Program-made: the position numbers and the translations under genes
Source of the DNA: Terriglobales bacterium
Lineage (GTDB): Bacteria > Acidobacteriota > Terriglobia > Terriglobales > Acidobacteriaceae
DNA length: 64,000 bases
Assembly: GCA_035561515.1 (NCBI GenBank)
Contig: DATMXP010000001.1
Span: forward strand, 50,672-114,671
Reading direction: 5' to 3'
Shown: piece by piece, positions 34,014-42,900 of the stretch
Position numbering within the stretch: position 1 is the stretch's first letter
Layout: every line of letters starts with the position of its first letter
Notes under the pieces: generated by a model
Seen by the model: only the letters and a program-made list of their open reading frames with translations
The model's database searches: none
What the model was told of the DNA's origin: nothing

Positions 34014-34955
34014 TTAGAACTTGTAACCAGGCTTGCCCACACCAGCAGCGAACTGTGCAGACCGGAAAAGGTTTTCGGTGAGCGCTGCGACCGTAACGGG
34101 TCCCACTCCGCGCGGCACAGGGGTAATTGCCGAAGCCACCTGTTGGACGTCCTTTTCCGCGTCGCCGTGCATCTTGCCATGCTCGTCAACACGCGTGGCG
34201 ACGTCGAAGATCACCACACCAGGTTTCACCATTTCCTTCGTGATGCGGTAGCTTGCGGTGCCGACGGCGGTCACGATGATATCGGCCTGCGCGAGCAACC
34301 GCTTTTGTTCTTCCGGTTTCACATGCCGGTGCACCCAGATCGCGGCGGCGTTGCACATGCGCCCGCCCAGCATCAGCATCATCGGTTTGGCGGTAATGTC
34401 GTTGCGGCCAACGATGATCGCCAGCTTGCCTTCCGTCTTGATCTTGTAGAAAGCCATCATGCGACGGACCGCCAACGCGGTGCCGGGCAGCATGATCATG
34501 CGCTCGGGTTGCGCCCGGTAGAGAGAAGCGATCGCGTCGTGACCAACGCCGTCCACGTCCTTCTCAGCGGCAATGGCGTCGAAGATGTCGAACTTGTTCG
34601 TGCCCGCCGAGTAGTGCTCTTCGATCTCGCGCGGAAGAGGCAATTGGACCAGGACGCCGTGAAATTCGAGGGAATCGCTCAGCTTCCTGACTTCATCCTT
34701 AAGGGCGTCGGCCGAAATGTCATCGTGGAACAGTTTCAACTCGGCCTTCATGTGCAGTTTGGCGCAAGCTTCGATCTTCTTTTTTATGTAGCGCTCGGAC
34801 GCGGCATTGTGTCCGACCTGCACGATGGCCAGCTTCGGCGTGATCTTGTGTTTGTCGATGAACTTCGGCACCGCGGCTGACAGGCGAGCGTTGATCTCGT
34901 CGGCAACGGGCTGGCCGAGCATTAATACTGCGTGATGGTGTTCGGACGTACTCAT
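34014..34955 (-). CDS. folD: Divergent FolD (methylenetetrahydrofolate dehydrogenase/cyclohydrolase)
   Basis: Interconverts methylene-, methenyl- and formyl-tetrahydrofolate in known relatives. Present: LAIVQVGHNAASERYIKKK with the catalytic Lys region, GVLVQLPLP, KDVDGVG, ITPVPRGVGPVTVAAL. Altered: the usual PCTPxG loop reads MLPGTALAV, the VVIGRSxIVGxP nucleotide loop reads IIVGRNDITAKP, and PGGVGPMT reads PRGVGPVT. Overall length (313) is normal. Activity may be kept, or restricted to one half-reaction. Fourth gene of a mutL-unknown-cmk-folD operon, 8 bases after cmk. Confidence 0.85.
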   Translation of the reverse strand: MSTSEHHHAVLMLGQPVADEINARLSAAVPKFIDKHKITPKLAIVQVGHNAASERYIKKKIEACAKLHMKAELKLFHDDISADALKDEVRKLSDSLEFHGVLVQLPLPREIEEHYSAGTNKFDIFDAIAAEKDVDGVGHDAIASLYRAQPERMIMLPGTALAVRRMMAFYKIKTEGKLAIIVGRNDITAKPMMLMLGGRMCNAAAIWVHRHVKPEEQKRLLAQADIIVTAVGTASYRITKEMVKPGVVIFDVATRVDEHGKMHGDAEKDVQQVASAITPVPRGVGPVTVAALTENLFRSAQFAAGVGKPGYKF

Positions 34956-34963
34956 GAAGTCTT

Positions 34964-35668
34964 TCAGGATGTGGCGCTCGCTGCGAGTTTCGCGAGCCGT
35001 TCCTGCACGATGTTTTCGATCTTGTGAATGACAGCGTCGATGCCGAGATAGGACGAGTCGATTAGTATCGCGTCTTCCGCCGCGACAAGGGGCGACTCTT
35101 TGCGCGTGGAATCGCGCTGGTCGCGCTGGATCATCTGCTGCATCACCTGCTGTGCCTTTTCAGGATCGTTGATGGCATCGGTCTGCTTGGCACGTCGCTC
35201 GGCACGAACATCGAGACGTGCATCCAGGAAGATCTTTACATCGGCATCAGGGAAGACTTTTGTTCCTATATCGCGTCCTTCCATGATCACGCCGCCCAGT
35301 TTTCCCATTTCGCGCTGATGCATCACCATCCACTCGCGTACCTTCGGATGGACCGATGCGCGTGAGGCGGCGTCGCTGACATCCGTTTCGCGGATGAGGG
35401 CGGATACATCGCGGCCATCGAGCAGAACACGGTTCCCGTTCGGAGTGGGATCCAGCATGATGTTCGAGCACTCGGCGAGTTCGAATAGCTTTTGCTCGTT
35501 GTCGAGCGAGACTCCGCTCTCGAGCGCTTTCAAGCCTAGCGCTCGGTACATAGCGCCGGTTTCAAGGTTCACGTAACCCAACTTGCGGGCCAGATATTGA
35601 GCGATGGTGCTCTTTCCGGCACCGGCGGGACCATCGATGGCGATGATGAGCTTTGTCCGCTGCGTCAC
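34964..35668 (-). CDS. cmk: Cytidylate kinase
   Basis: Phosphorylates CMP and dCMP. P-loop IAIDGPAGAGKST, then LGYVNLETGAMYRALGL, VLLDGRDVS, VIMEGRDIGTKVFPDADVKI and the Arg-rich lid RAERRAKQTD. 234 residues, normal length. Its ATG overlaps the stop of the preceding winged-helix-like gene by 4 bases. Confidence 0.97.
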   Translation of the reverse strand: MTQRTKLIIAIDGPAGAGKSTIAQYLARKLGYVNLETGAMYRALGLKALESGVSLDNEQKLFELAECSNIMLDPTPNGNRVLLDGRDVSALIRETDVSDAASRASVHPKVREWMVMHQREMGKLGGVIMEGRDIGTKVFPDADVKIFLDARLDVRAERRAKQTDAINDPEKAQQVMQQMIQRDQRDSTRKESPLVAAEDAILIDSSYLGIDAVIHKIENIVQERLAKLAASATS

Positions 35669-36573
35669 CGGCGGACCCCCGGACGCGGACGACGCGCGAT
35701 AGGTTGGCGACGCGCTGGATCGGGTGGAGGAACAACCGGCTGCCGCGAAGGTATTTGCAGCATGGAGCGATTGCCGACATGAGTCAACGCAAGCTCGCGT
35801 GCCGCAAGCAATGCATTTACGGCGTCGCGAACCTTTGCTCGCGAAACCATGTTGGAAAAGAACTCCTCCACTTCACTGGCTTCGACGGCAATCATTGCCT
35901 CGACATATTTACCAACCAGCGCGGAGAGCGCTTCGGGTATCGAAATCTCAACGCCTTCCTTTACCGCTTCCGGTGACCAGCGATAGAGCACATCCCAGAA
36001 GGTTCCTTCGTCCGGTCGGTAATCGACCCGCGTAATGCGGAGCCTGGTCCAGAGGTCATTTAAGGCGCGGTCCAGCGCGGAGTCGGAAAGTGCGCCACCA
36101 AGGCGATCGTGCAACTGGGCTTTCGACATCGCGCCGTGCTTGTTAATGGCGTTGAAAACATCGCGCGCTAACGGCGAATATTCCGACCGCGTTCCGGGCT
36201 TGGGCATGTGGCGTGGATTGCGGTCGCCAACCAGGCCATAGAAATAAGGGAACACCGCTGCCGAAACGAGGAAGTTCGTCTCACCGAACAGGTTTGCCTC
36301 GTAGGCGGCCCGGTCGCGCAGCAAGCGCACCATCAACTCGGTGGCGTCCTTTGCGCGCGGATCAGCAAAGGCCATTTGCGAAGTTGGCAGGTTCTCATCG
36401 GCACCTACGTAGGCGCCGATAAACGTAGGCACCAGCACGGGCGGATGCAGTGGATACATCAGGCAGAATCCGACGTTCTCCATAAACGCACGGCCATCTT
36501 CGAGCGTGCGTATAGGCTCGCTTTTCAGGCGCCACTTTTCGCGCCGCTGTTCCTGTAATTCTTCATGGGTCAT
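35665..36573 (-). CDS. Conserved protein of unknown function, winged-helix-like
   Basis: Start at ATG 36573 (MTHEELQEQRREKW), overlapping the mutL stop by one base (TGATG). 302 residues. The centre (SPLARDVFNAINKHGAMSKA, QLHDRLGGALSDSALDRALN, DLWTRLRITRVDY) looks like a winged helix-turn-helix. The N-terminal part (GFCLMYPLHPPVLVPTFIGA) and ending (PDPARRQPIARRPRPGVRR, basic) resemble AlkZ/YcaQ-type winged-helix proteins only in outline. The position between mutL and cmk is notable. Role unknown; nucleic-acid binding is plausible. Confidence 0.75.
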   Translation of the reverse strand: MTHEELQEQRREKWRLKSEPIRTLEDGRAFMENVGFCLMYPLHPPVLVPTFIGAYVGADENLPTSQMAFADPRAKDATELMVRLLRDRAAYEANLFGETNFLVSAAVFPYFYGLVGDRNPRHMPKPGTRSEYSPLARDVFNAINKHGAMSKAQLHDRLGGALSDSALDRALNDLWTRLRITRVDYRPDEGTFWDVLYRWSPEAVKEGVEISIPEALSALVGKYVEAMIAVEASEVEEFFSNMVSRAKVRDAVNALLAARELALTHVGNRSMLQIPSRQPVVPPPDPARRQPIARRPRPGVRR

Positions 36574-38537
36574 CAGATTCGCTTGAACGCCCGCTGAATA
36601 TCCTTCATGGAATACCGTAGCACGACGGGTCGTCCGTGCGGGCACGTCATCGGGCAGTCGGTTTTAGCCAGTTCTTTGAGAAGCCATTCCATTTTATTCT
36701 GCTCGAGCGGCATATTCACCTTGATTGCTGCGTGGCAGGCGATAGAGGCCGCAATCCGAGTACGGATGACCTCCATGTTGAGCGCCTGGTCCTCGCGCTG
36801 GAACTGGTCGAGTAGTTCGTGCAGCATGCGTTCGACCTCTGCGGCTTCGACGCCTGCGGGAGCGGTTTTGACGGCGATGGTGCGCGAGCCGAATGGTTCC
36901 ACTTCGAATCCGTTGCGATGAAGTTCGTCGCTGATATCGGCAAAGATGGCCTGCTGTCCGGGCGTGAGCTCCACGATCAGCGGCATCAACATGCGCTGGC
37001 TCTCCACGCGCTCCGCTGCGCGCTGTCGCAGAACCTTCTCAAACAAAACGCGCTCGTGCGCGACGTGCTGGTCGATGATCCAGAGTCCTTCGTGGTTCAC
37101 GGCAAGGATGAACGATTCGCGAATCTGACCGAGCGGCTTGAGCGTCGCGAGAAGCGGCTGGTCGCCGCTTTGCTCAACGGGTTCGTCTTCCACCGGAGGC
37201 GTGCAGGTGTCCGGCGCGTTGACGACATGGCTGCCGAAGGTTTGCGGGCCGAATCGTGCGACGGGAATGGCGGCGTTGGCTTCAACCGTTATCGCTTGTT
37301 CTACGTCGAAGCCGAGCTTCGGCGCGAACGCGGGCTGAGTTGGCGCTTGCAGCGCGAAGCCAGCATCGGCTTCGGTGATGCCTAAGTCGTTCGGAGGAGC
37401 GACGGCTGCGGCTTGAGCCAGTGTTGGGCTTGCCTTCGGGCTGGCGTGAATTTCCTGCACGAAGGCGGGAATCGGGCGGGCCTTCATGAGCGCGGCGCGG
37501 ATCGAGTCACGGACGAAATCGTGTACAACCGCCTGCTGACGGAAGCGTACTTCCACTTTCGACGGATGGACATTCACGTCCACTTCGGCAGTCGGCATTT
37601 CCAGGAACAGCAGTACGACCGGAAAGACTGTGGGCGGAAGGATGTTCCGGTAAGCCTCGGTCATTGCGTGCTGGATGAGGCGATCGCGGATGAGGCGTCC
37701 GTTGACGAAGATGAAGATGGAGTTGCGATTCAGCTTCTGGATCTCGGGCTTGGAGACGAAACCGTGGACGCGAAGTTCTCCGGGTTCGGGCTTCTCGTAG
37801 TCTTCGTCGCGGCGCCAAGGTGGCGGTTCCGGCAAACCGACGCGTTGCAGGTTGAGCTGCGCGGCGACGGGAATGAGTTGGTCGAGCGTGTCTTTGCCGA
37901 AGACCTGGTAAATGCGCTGCGAGTGGTCGGCAACCGGTGGCGCAATCAGCATGGCGTTCGTAGCCGAGTGCAGCTCAAAGTGCATCTCGGGATGTGCGAG
38001 CGCGTAATGCGTGACCAGCGACGCGATGTGTGACAGTTCAGTGCTTTCTGACTTCAGGAACTTGCGACGCGCAGGGATGTTGTAGAACAGGTCGCGGACG
38101 GTAATCGAGGTTCCGAGCGGAAGACCAGCTTCTTCGACGGTGGCGATCTTTCCGCCGTTCACTTCCACGACGGTTCCGGCAGCATCTTCAGGTGCGTGCG
38201 TTTCAAGACGAAAGCGCGAGACGGAGGCGATGGAGGGAACGGCCTCTCCGCGAAAGCCTAGCGTGCCGATGGTGAGCAGGTCCTCGGCGTTCCGGATCTT
38301 CGAGGTGGCGTGACGTTCAAAGGCGAGCAGGGCGTCGTCGCGAACCATGCCGCAGCCGTCGTCGATGATCTGGATAAGCTTCTTACCGCCGGCTTCTACA
38401 TTGATACGGATGCGTTTTGCACCCGCGTCGAGGGAGTTCTCCAGCAGTTCCTTCACCACCGAGGATGGACGCTCCACGACTTCGCCGGCAGCGATTTTGT
38501 TCGCGACATTTTCGGAAAGAACGTGGATGCGGCCCAT
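36573..38537 (-). CDS. mutL: DNA mismatch repair protein MutL
   Basis: GHKL ATPase that links MutS to downstream repair. N-terminal motifs: IAAGEVVERPSSVVKELLEN, SLDAG, IIDDGCGM, RHATSKI, TLGFRGEA. A Pro/Ala-rich linker (about 350-450) is followed by the MutL C-terminal domain (HEGLWIIDQHVAHERVLFEK, CHAAIKVNMPL, CPHGRPVVLRYSMKDIQRAF). The CPHGRP motif and DQHVAHERVLFE indicate the endonuclease-type MutL lineage. 654 residues. First gene of the operon and divergent from queG. Confidence 0.98.
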   Translation of the reverse strand: MGRIHVLSENVANKIAAGEVVERPSSVVKELLENSLDAGAKRIRINVEAGGKKLIQIIDDGCGMVRDDALLAFERHATSKIRNAEDLLTIGTLGFRGEAVPSIASVSRFRLETHAPEDAAGTVVEVNGGKIATVEEAGLPLGTSITVRDLFYNIPARRKFLKSESTELSHIASLVTHYALAHPEMHFELHSATNAMLIAPPVADHSQRIYQVFGKDTLDQLIPVAAQLNLQRVGLPEPPPWRRDEDYEKPEPGELRVHGFVSKPEIQKLNRNSIFIFVNGRLIRDRLIQHAMTEAYRNILPPTVFPVVLLFLEMPTAEVDVNVHPSKVEVRFRQQAVVHDFVRDSIRAALMKARPIPAFVQEIHASPKASPTLAQAAAVAPPNDLGITEADAGFALQAPTQPAFAPKLGFDVEQAITVEANAAIPVARFGPQTFGSHVVNAPDTCTPPVEDEPVEQSGDQPLLATLKPLGQIRESFILAVNHEGLWIIDQHVAHERVLFEKVLRQRAAERVESQRMLMPLIVELTPGQQAIFADISDELHRNGFEVEPFGSRTIAVKTAPAGVEAAEVERMLHELLDQFQREDQALNMEVIRTRIAASIACHAAIKVNMPLEQNKMEWLLKELAKTDCPMTCPHGRPVVLRYSMKDIQRAFKRI

Positions 38538-38591
38538 TCAGTTGATTGTAAATGCAGGTATGTGGTTGATCCTGCGAGATAATAGCTGGTT

Positions 38592-39665
38592 GTGCCTGCA
38601 ATTTCCTCGATTTCCGCGCTAATCAAGGATTCCGCCCGCGAGCTTGGGTTTGATCTGGCTGGCATTGCGCCCGTCCAGCAGTTCCGCGAACTGGAGTACT
38701 TTCCGCAGTGGATCGCCGAGCAGCGCCACGGCGAGATGCGCTACCTCGAATCGCGCACGGAAGCAGGCGACCTGAAGCGTGCGTCGATTCAGAAGGCCGC
38801 GCCGTGGGCGAAGTCGGTGATCGTCTGCGCGCTGAACTACAACACCGACCAGCCGTACTCCACGGAATTTCCAGACAAAAGCCGCGGCTGGATTTCCCGC
38901 TACGCCTGGGGCCAGCGCGATTACCACGACATCATTCTGCCCAAGTTGCGCGCTCTCGAAGAGCGCATCCGCGAAGCCACCGGTGAGCCGCAGGCCCGCA
39001 TGTGGTCTTACGTCGATACCGGTCCCGTGGTCGAACGCGTTCTCGCGCAACATGCCGGCATCGGATGGGTCGGCAAGAACACCTGCATCATCAACCAGCA
39101 GCTCGGTTCGTGGCTCTTTCTCGGCGTGATCCTCACCTCGATCGAACTTGAGGCCGACATCCTCGCGCCTGACCGTTGCGGCACCTGCACCCGCTGCCTC
39201 GATGCCTGTCCCACCAACGCCTTTGTCGACGCCTACAAGCTCGACGCGTCGAAGTGCATTTCGTATCTCACGATCGAAAAGCGGGGCAGCATCCCCAAAG
39301 AGCTTCGCGAGGGGATGCAGAACCACGTTTTTGGCTGCGACATCTGCCAGGACGTCTGTCCGTGGAACAACCGCACCAACCGCGAAGCGGCGCTCACGAA
39401 CACCGCCGAATTCCAACCGCGTCCCGATCTCGTCAATCCGCCGCTGGAAAAGCTCGCCACGATCTCGGAAGACGAATTCCGAACCATGTTCAAAAACTCT
39501 CCAGTGAAGCGCACGAAGCGAAGCGGCATCCGCCGCAACGCCGTGATCGCAATCGGCAACAGCGGCGACAGACGATTTCTTCCGCTCCTCACAGAACTCG
39601 AAGCAGACGCTGACGAATCAGTGGCTGAGCATGCGCGTTGGGCTGTGAAAAAGATTCGGAGTTGA
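38592..39665 (+). CDS. queG: Epoxyqueuosine reductase
   Basis: Last step of queuosine tRNA modification, cobalamin-dependent. IWVGKNTC-type core (AGIGWVGKNTCIINQQLGSW), two 4Fe-4S motifs CGTCTRCLDACP and CDICQDVCPWN, VDTGPVVERVLAQHAGIG and a short C-terminal HEAT-like helix pair. 357 residues. Start GTG 38592, 54 bases from the divergent mutL start, so the intervening bases must hold both promoters. Confidence 0.96.
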   Translation: MPAISSISALIKDSARELGFDLAGIAPVQQFRELEYFPQWIAEQRHGEMRYLESRTEAGDLKRASIQKAAPWAKSVIVCALNYNTDQPYSTEFPDKSRGWISRYAWGQRDYHDIILPKLRALEERIREATGEPQARMWSYVDTGPVVERVLAQHAGIGWVGKNTCIINQQLGSWLFLGVILTSIELEADILAPDRCGTCTRCLDACPTNAFVDAYKLDASKCISYLTIEKRGSIPKELREGMQNHVFGCDICQDVCPWNNRTNREAALTNTAEFQPRPDLVNPPLEKLATISEDEFRTMFKNSPVKRTKRSGIRRNAVIAIGNSGDRRFLPLLTELEADADESVAEHARWAVKKIRS

Positions 39666-39699
39666 GCCTTCCTACAGAGTCCCGGCAGAAATTACATGA

Positions 39700-40029
39700 A
39701 GGCCGACTGTTGAAAAAATACCTAAATCTCAGAAAATCAGCAGTTTAGGTTTTGGCAACGTTGGTGCATGTACCAACGATGTTCATAACCGGGCAGGGAA
39801 AAAATTATCCGATTCCATTCCCGGCTCGGACCGCATTTTTAGTAAACGGATTGTCGGCAACCTGGGATGAAGCCCTCCCCCGAGATTTTTGACCGGGTTG
39901 CTTTTGGGTCAGGAGACGGTTCGATCGGGTACCGTCTCCTGTACCGAAAACAGGTTTAGTTGTAAGTCCCCAACCCCGTTGTACGCTGGGCCTCCTAACT
40001 GCCCCAAGTTAGGGAGGCCCGATTTTTTT
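39700..40029 (+). ncRNA. Candidate structured non-coding RNA ending in an intrinsic terminator
   Basis: The stretch 39666-40127 has no credible gene. It contains CGTTGGT/ACCAACG (about 39756-39775), GGAGACGGT/ACCGTCTCC (about 39911-39938) and finally GGGCCTCCTAACT/AGTTAGGGAGGCCC with a T7 tract. A serial-hairpin layout capped by a strong + strand terminator, with no upstream gene other than queG, suggests a small RNA or a long 3'UTR. It does not match the 6S, tmRNA, SRP or RNase P features I know. The 5' end is unknown. Confidence 0.4.
39988..40029 (+). terminator. Strong intrinsic terminator
   Basis: GGGCCTCCTAACT pairs with AGTTAGgGAGGCCC (one bulged G), short loop, then GATTTTTTT. It is over 320 bases from the queG stop, so it more likely ends a separate RNA. 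Confidence 0.85.
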
Positions 40030-40127
40030 GCTTTCGCACCGGGGTGGTCCATTTCTCGTCGTACGATCCGACCGTTTGCAAATGAGTAATCTGTGCGCAA
40101 CCGGCAGCATTGGGCCGACAGAATACC

Positions 40128-40582
40128 TACCCCCCTCCCCCTATCTCTTCTGATGTAATGGAATCAATGGCTTACGTGTAGACTTTTGGTCCGATCGAGG
40201 ATTCTAAAGGACTTACATCCAAGCTGTTCATTTCAGAGCAGTTAGGTCCACCGGCATTTACTTTCTAGTTATTGTTCGTGGTTGTTGGTCGTCGGTTGTC
40301 GGTTATCAGTCGTCGGCAAAAGCACTCCCCTTCACTTCGCTTCAGCGTCAGGGTCAGAATGACAAAACCCAAGTACAGAGGTTCTTCGGCTACGCCTCAG
40401 AATGACACCCCCCAACAAACTGGCTTTGCCTCAGAACTCAGAATGACAGAGAACGAAAACCATCTACAAATTCAGGATAGCAATTTGGGCGGGGGCACCA
40501 TGCCAACCTCCCGAAATATATATTTGCCGTTAAATCAGGAACTTACGTGCAGCTCGGGGGTGATGACCCCCTTGACACCGGA
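40128..40582 (+). repeat. Composite dispersed repeat, copy 2 (inverted relative to copy 1)
   Basis: Carries block D (40130-40142), C (40163-40187), B (about 40298-40312, gttgtcggttatc), A (about 40471-40497, ttcaggatagcaatttggg) and E (40564-40577, tgacccccttgaca), the same blocks as 6801-7095 on the opposite strand. Between B and A it holds about 100 extra bases with three TCAGAATGACA repeats (40354, 40397, 40438). No coding potential; the next gene starts at 40693. Confidence 0.75.
40354..40448 (+). repeat. Three TCAGAATGACA repeats
   Basis: The 11-mer occurs at 40354, 40397 and 40438 (spacing 43 and 41), the second preceded by cttcggctacgcc. This type of short motif recurs in intergenic regions of many acidobacterial genomes, from memory. 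Spacers are not similar enough, and the repeat is too short, for a CRISPR array. Confidence 0.6.
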
Positions 40583-40692
40583 AATGGGGGCGGCCGAGTT
40601 CGAGGTCCGTTTTTCCCATATCAGGAAAGAGCATGGGACATGGCGCGATGGACTTTCGATCGTGCTACGATTTTGCGTCCGAGGATCCTGCT

Positions 40693-42519
40693 ATGGGCCG
40701 CCGAGTTCTTCTTTTTTCCCTTCTCCTTCTCCTCATCTGTTCACAGGCCTTCGCCGCAGCACCGTGGTACGAGGTAAAAACCGCGCACTTCAACGTGCTG
40801 ACCAACAGCAGCGAAAAGCAGGGGCGAGAAATTGCGCTCAGATTCGAGCAGATGCGAGCTGTCTTCGGCAGCATGTGGCGACGGGCGAAGGTGAACATGC
40901 CTGTCCCGTTGCAGATCATCGCATTCCGCAGCAGAAGCGAGGTAAAGCAGTACGGCCCGCTGTGGAAGGGGAAAGCGGTCGAGGTAGCCGGATTCTTCCA
41001 GGGCGGCGACGACCGTAACTTCATCGTGATCGACATGTCGGCGCCGGATCCGTACGAGACAGCCTTTCATGAATACGCGCACCTGCTGCTGGCGGGGAAC
41101 TTCCCGGACGTTCCGTTGTGGTTCAGCGAAGGCTATGCCGAGTATTTCCGGAGCCTGAAGGTAAGTGGGAAGAAACTGGAGTTCGGAAATGTTCCCGCAG
41201 GCATTCCCGACACGCTGGTGAACCAGAGCTGGATGAAGCTACAGGACCTATTGAGTGTCGAGCATAATTCCAAGGCTTATAACGAAGGCGACAAGCGGAG
41301 CATTTTCTACGCGCAGTCCTGGGTGACGGTGCACTACCTGATGGCGAACCAGAAGCTGGAGCAACTGGCCAAGTACCTGCAGCTAACGCAAATCGAGAAG
41401 GCGCCGGTGCCTGAAGCGGTGCAACAGGCATTCGGGGTGGATATCGCAACGCTGGACAAGACGATCCGCAAGTACGGTTTTGGAACGCTGAAGTACTACG
41501 TGACCGATATGCCCCCGGTGAATCCAGACCCGGTTGAATCGCGCAAACTGACTGACCTGACGGCGCAGGCCAATCTGGCGGACCTGCACGCACATTCGCG
41601 CGAATACCAAGACAAGGCGAAGCTGGAGTTTGAGGCCATCCTGCAACAGGAGAGCGATAACCCGATTGCGAACCGCGGGCTTGGATACATTTACCTGCGC
41701 CAGAACGATCTAGATAGGGCCATGCAGTATTTCCGAAAAGCAGGCGGAGCGGAATCGAAGGATGCGCGACTGGTGTACCTGACGGCGTTGCTGATGAACC
41801 GCGAGGCGATGGCGGGAAGCGCTTCGCCGGCGGAAGTGATCGCAATGCGGCAAGTGGTGGAGCGAGCGATCGAACTGGATCCGACTATGGCGGACGCCTA
41901 CAACCTGCTGTCGTTTGCACTGAGTGCGGAGGGGAGGTTCGATCCGGCGATCACGGCACAGATGAAGGCGATCGAACTGAACCCGAGTAACGAGATGTAC
42001 CAGGCGAACATGGTAGGGCTGTACATCCGGGCGCAAAAGTATGACCAGGCGGAAGCGCTGCTGGTGCGGTTGAAAGACAGTATGGATCCGATGGTGCGCC
42101 AGATGTGCGAACAGAACACCGCGTACCTTCAGAGCGCGAAAGAAGTGGCGGCACAACAGGCGCGCAGACGCGAGACATGGCAGGACGACATCACAGCCCC
42201 GCAGTGGCGAAAAAAGGAAGGATCCGAGGCGGTGGAGGAGCACGGCGCGGTGGACGTGAAACCGGACACAAGGAAGATACAGTACCTGTACGGTAATCTG
42301 CAGTCGGTGGATTGCACGGCGGAGCCGGCCGCTGTCGTGAGTGTTAAGAGCGGCGCGAAGTTACTGAGATTGCGCACGGAAAACTACAAGAAGCTCATGG
42401 TGATGGGGGCGGACGAGTTCTCGTGCGACTGGAAGAACCGCAAGGTACTGGTGAATTACAAGCCGGGCGGGAAGGCGGACGGCGACCTGGTAACGCTGGA
42501 ATTACAGGCCGGGAAGTAA
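40693..42519 (+). CDS. Exported peptidase-MA-like (DUF1570-type) protein with TPR repeats
   Basis: Start ATG 40693 (GAGG about 8 bases upstream): signal peptide MGRRVLLFSLLLLLICSQAF, cut near AFAAAP. The gluzincin-like zinc motif FHEYAHLLL (HExxH) and downstream WFSEGYAEYF (second Glu) fit the peptidase-MA/DUF1570 family. Residues about 330-490 are TPR-like (IANRGLGYIYLRQNDLDRAM, DAYNLLSFALSAEGRFDPAI). The C-terminal about 80 residues form a separate beta domain. 608 residues. Likely periplasmic protease-like scaffold; substrate unknown. Confidence 0.85.
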   Translation: MGRRVLLFSLLLLLICSQAFAAAPWYEVKTAHFNVLTNSSEKQGREIALRFEQMRAVFGSMWRRAKVNMPVPLQIIAFRSRSEVKQYGPLWKGKAVEVAGFFQGGDDRNFIVIDMSAPDPYETAFHEYAHLLLAGNFPDVPLWFSEGYAEYFRSLKVSGKKLEFGNVPAGIPDTLVNQSWMKLQDLLSVEHNSKAYNEGDKRSIFYAQSWVTVHYLMANQKLEQLAKYLQLTQIEKAPVPEAVQQAFGVDIATLDKTIRKYGFGTLKYYVTDMPPVNPDPVESRKLTDLTAQANLADLHAHSREYQDKAKLEFEAILQQESDNPIANRGLGYIYLRQNDLDRAMQYFRKAGGAESKDARLVYLTALLMNREAMAGSASPAEVIAMRQVVERAIELDPTMADAYNLLSFALSAEGRFDPAITAQMKAIELNPSNEMYQANMVGLYIRAQKYDQAEALLVRLKDSMDPMVRQMCEQNTAYLQSAKEVAAQQARRRETWQDDITAPQWRKKEGSEAVEEHGAVDVKPDTRKIQYLYGNLQSVDCTAEPAAVVSVKSGAKLLRLRTENYKKLMVMGADEFSCDWKNRKVLVNYKPGGKADGDLVTLELQAGK

Positions 42520-42742
42520 AGTTTTTACCAATGGGCACGGGATGTTGACTAACAATCCCGAGATTTTCCCAGAGTGGTCCAAGTTGACGGATAAAGAGCG
42601 AATTATTCTTGCAAACAAGCTAAGTCTCTGAATATTATCCGTTTCTTGCTGCCCCATTTTTGGGTCAGCAAACTGGCCGTTGCGGCCAGCGGACTTGGGT
42701 TGATGTTTCGGTGTTACGTAGTCGCATTTTGCGCAAAGTTCA

Positions 42743-42796
42743 GGCTCCCCTGGGATGCTTCGTGGAAGACAAGCGAAGCATCGGGGAGCCTTTTCG
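42743..42796 (+). terminator. Terminator/attenuator hairpin in the csp leader
   Basis: GGCTCCCC-tgg-GATGCTTCG pairs with CGAAGCATC-GGGGAGCC (17 bp, one 3-base bulge), followed by TTTTCG. It lies 105 bases before the cold-shock start. The whole stretch 42520-42900 has no gene; a smaller hairpin CTGGCC/GGCCAG lies at about 42673-42690. Either it ends a small RNA, or it attenuates csp transcription. Confidence 0.75.
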
Positions 42797-42900
42797 TTTG
42801 TCCCAGACCGGCTTCGACGACCGACAGAAACCTGGAAATCCCCAGGTAGCAGTCAGGAAAAGCTACCGGGGCCCATTTATTGAGGCGAAAGGAGTACGTT

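Noticed and set aside
34011..34880. 289-codon frame opposite folD
   Set aside because: Antisense shadow of a recognised gene, without a ribosome-binding site or family match.
39700..40029. 6S RNA, tmRNA, SRP RNA or RNase P RNA
   Set aside because: None of the conserved core sequences of these RNAs is visible; only hairpins and a terminator are seen.
40354..40448. Short CRISPR array from the TCAGAATGACA repeats
   Set aside because: An 11-base repeat is too short, flanks also recur partly, and no cas gene is near.
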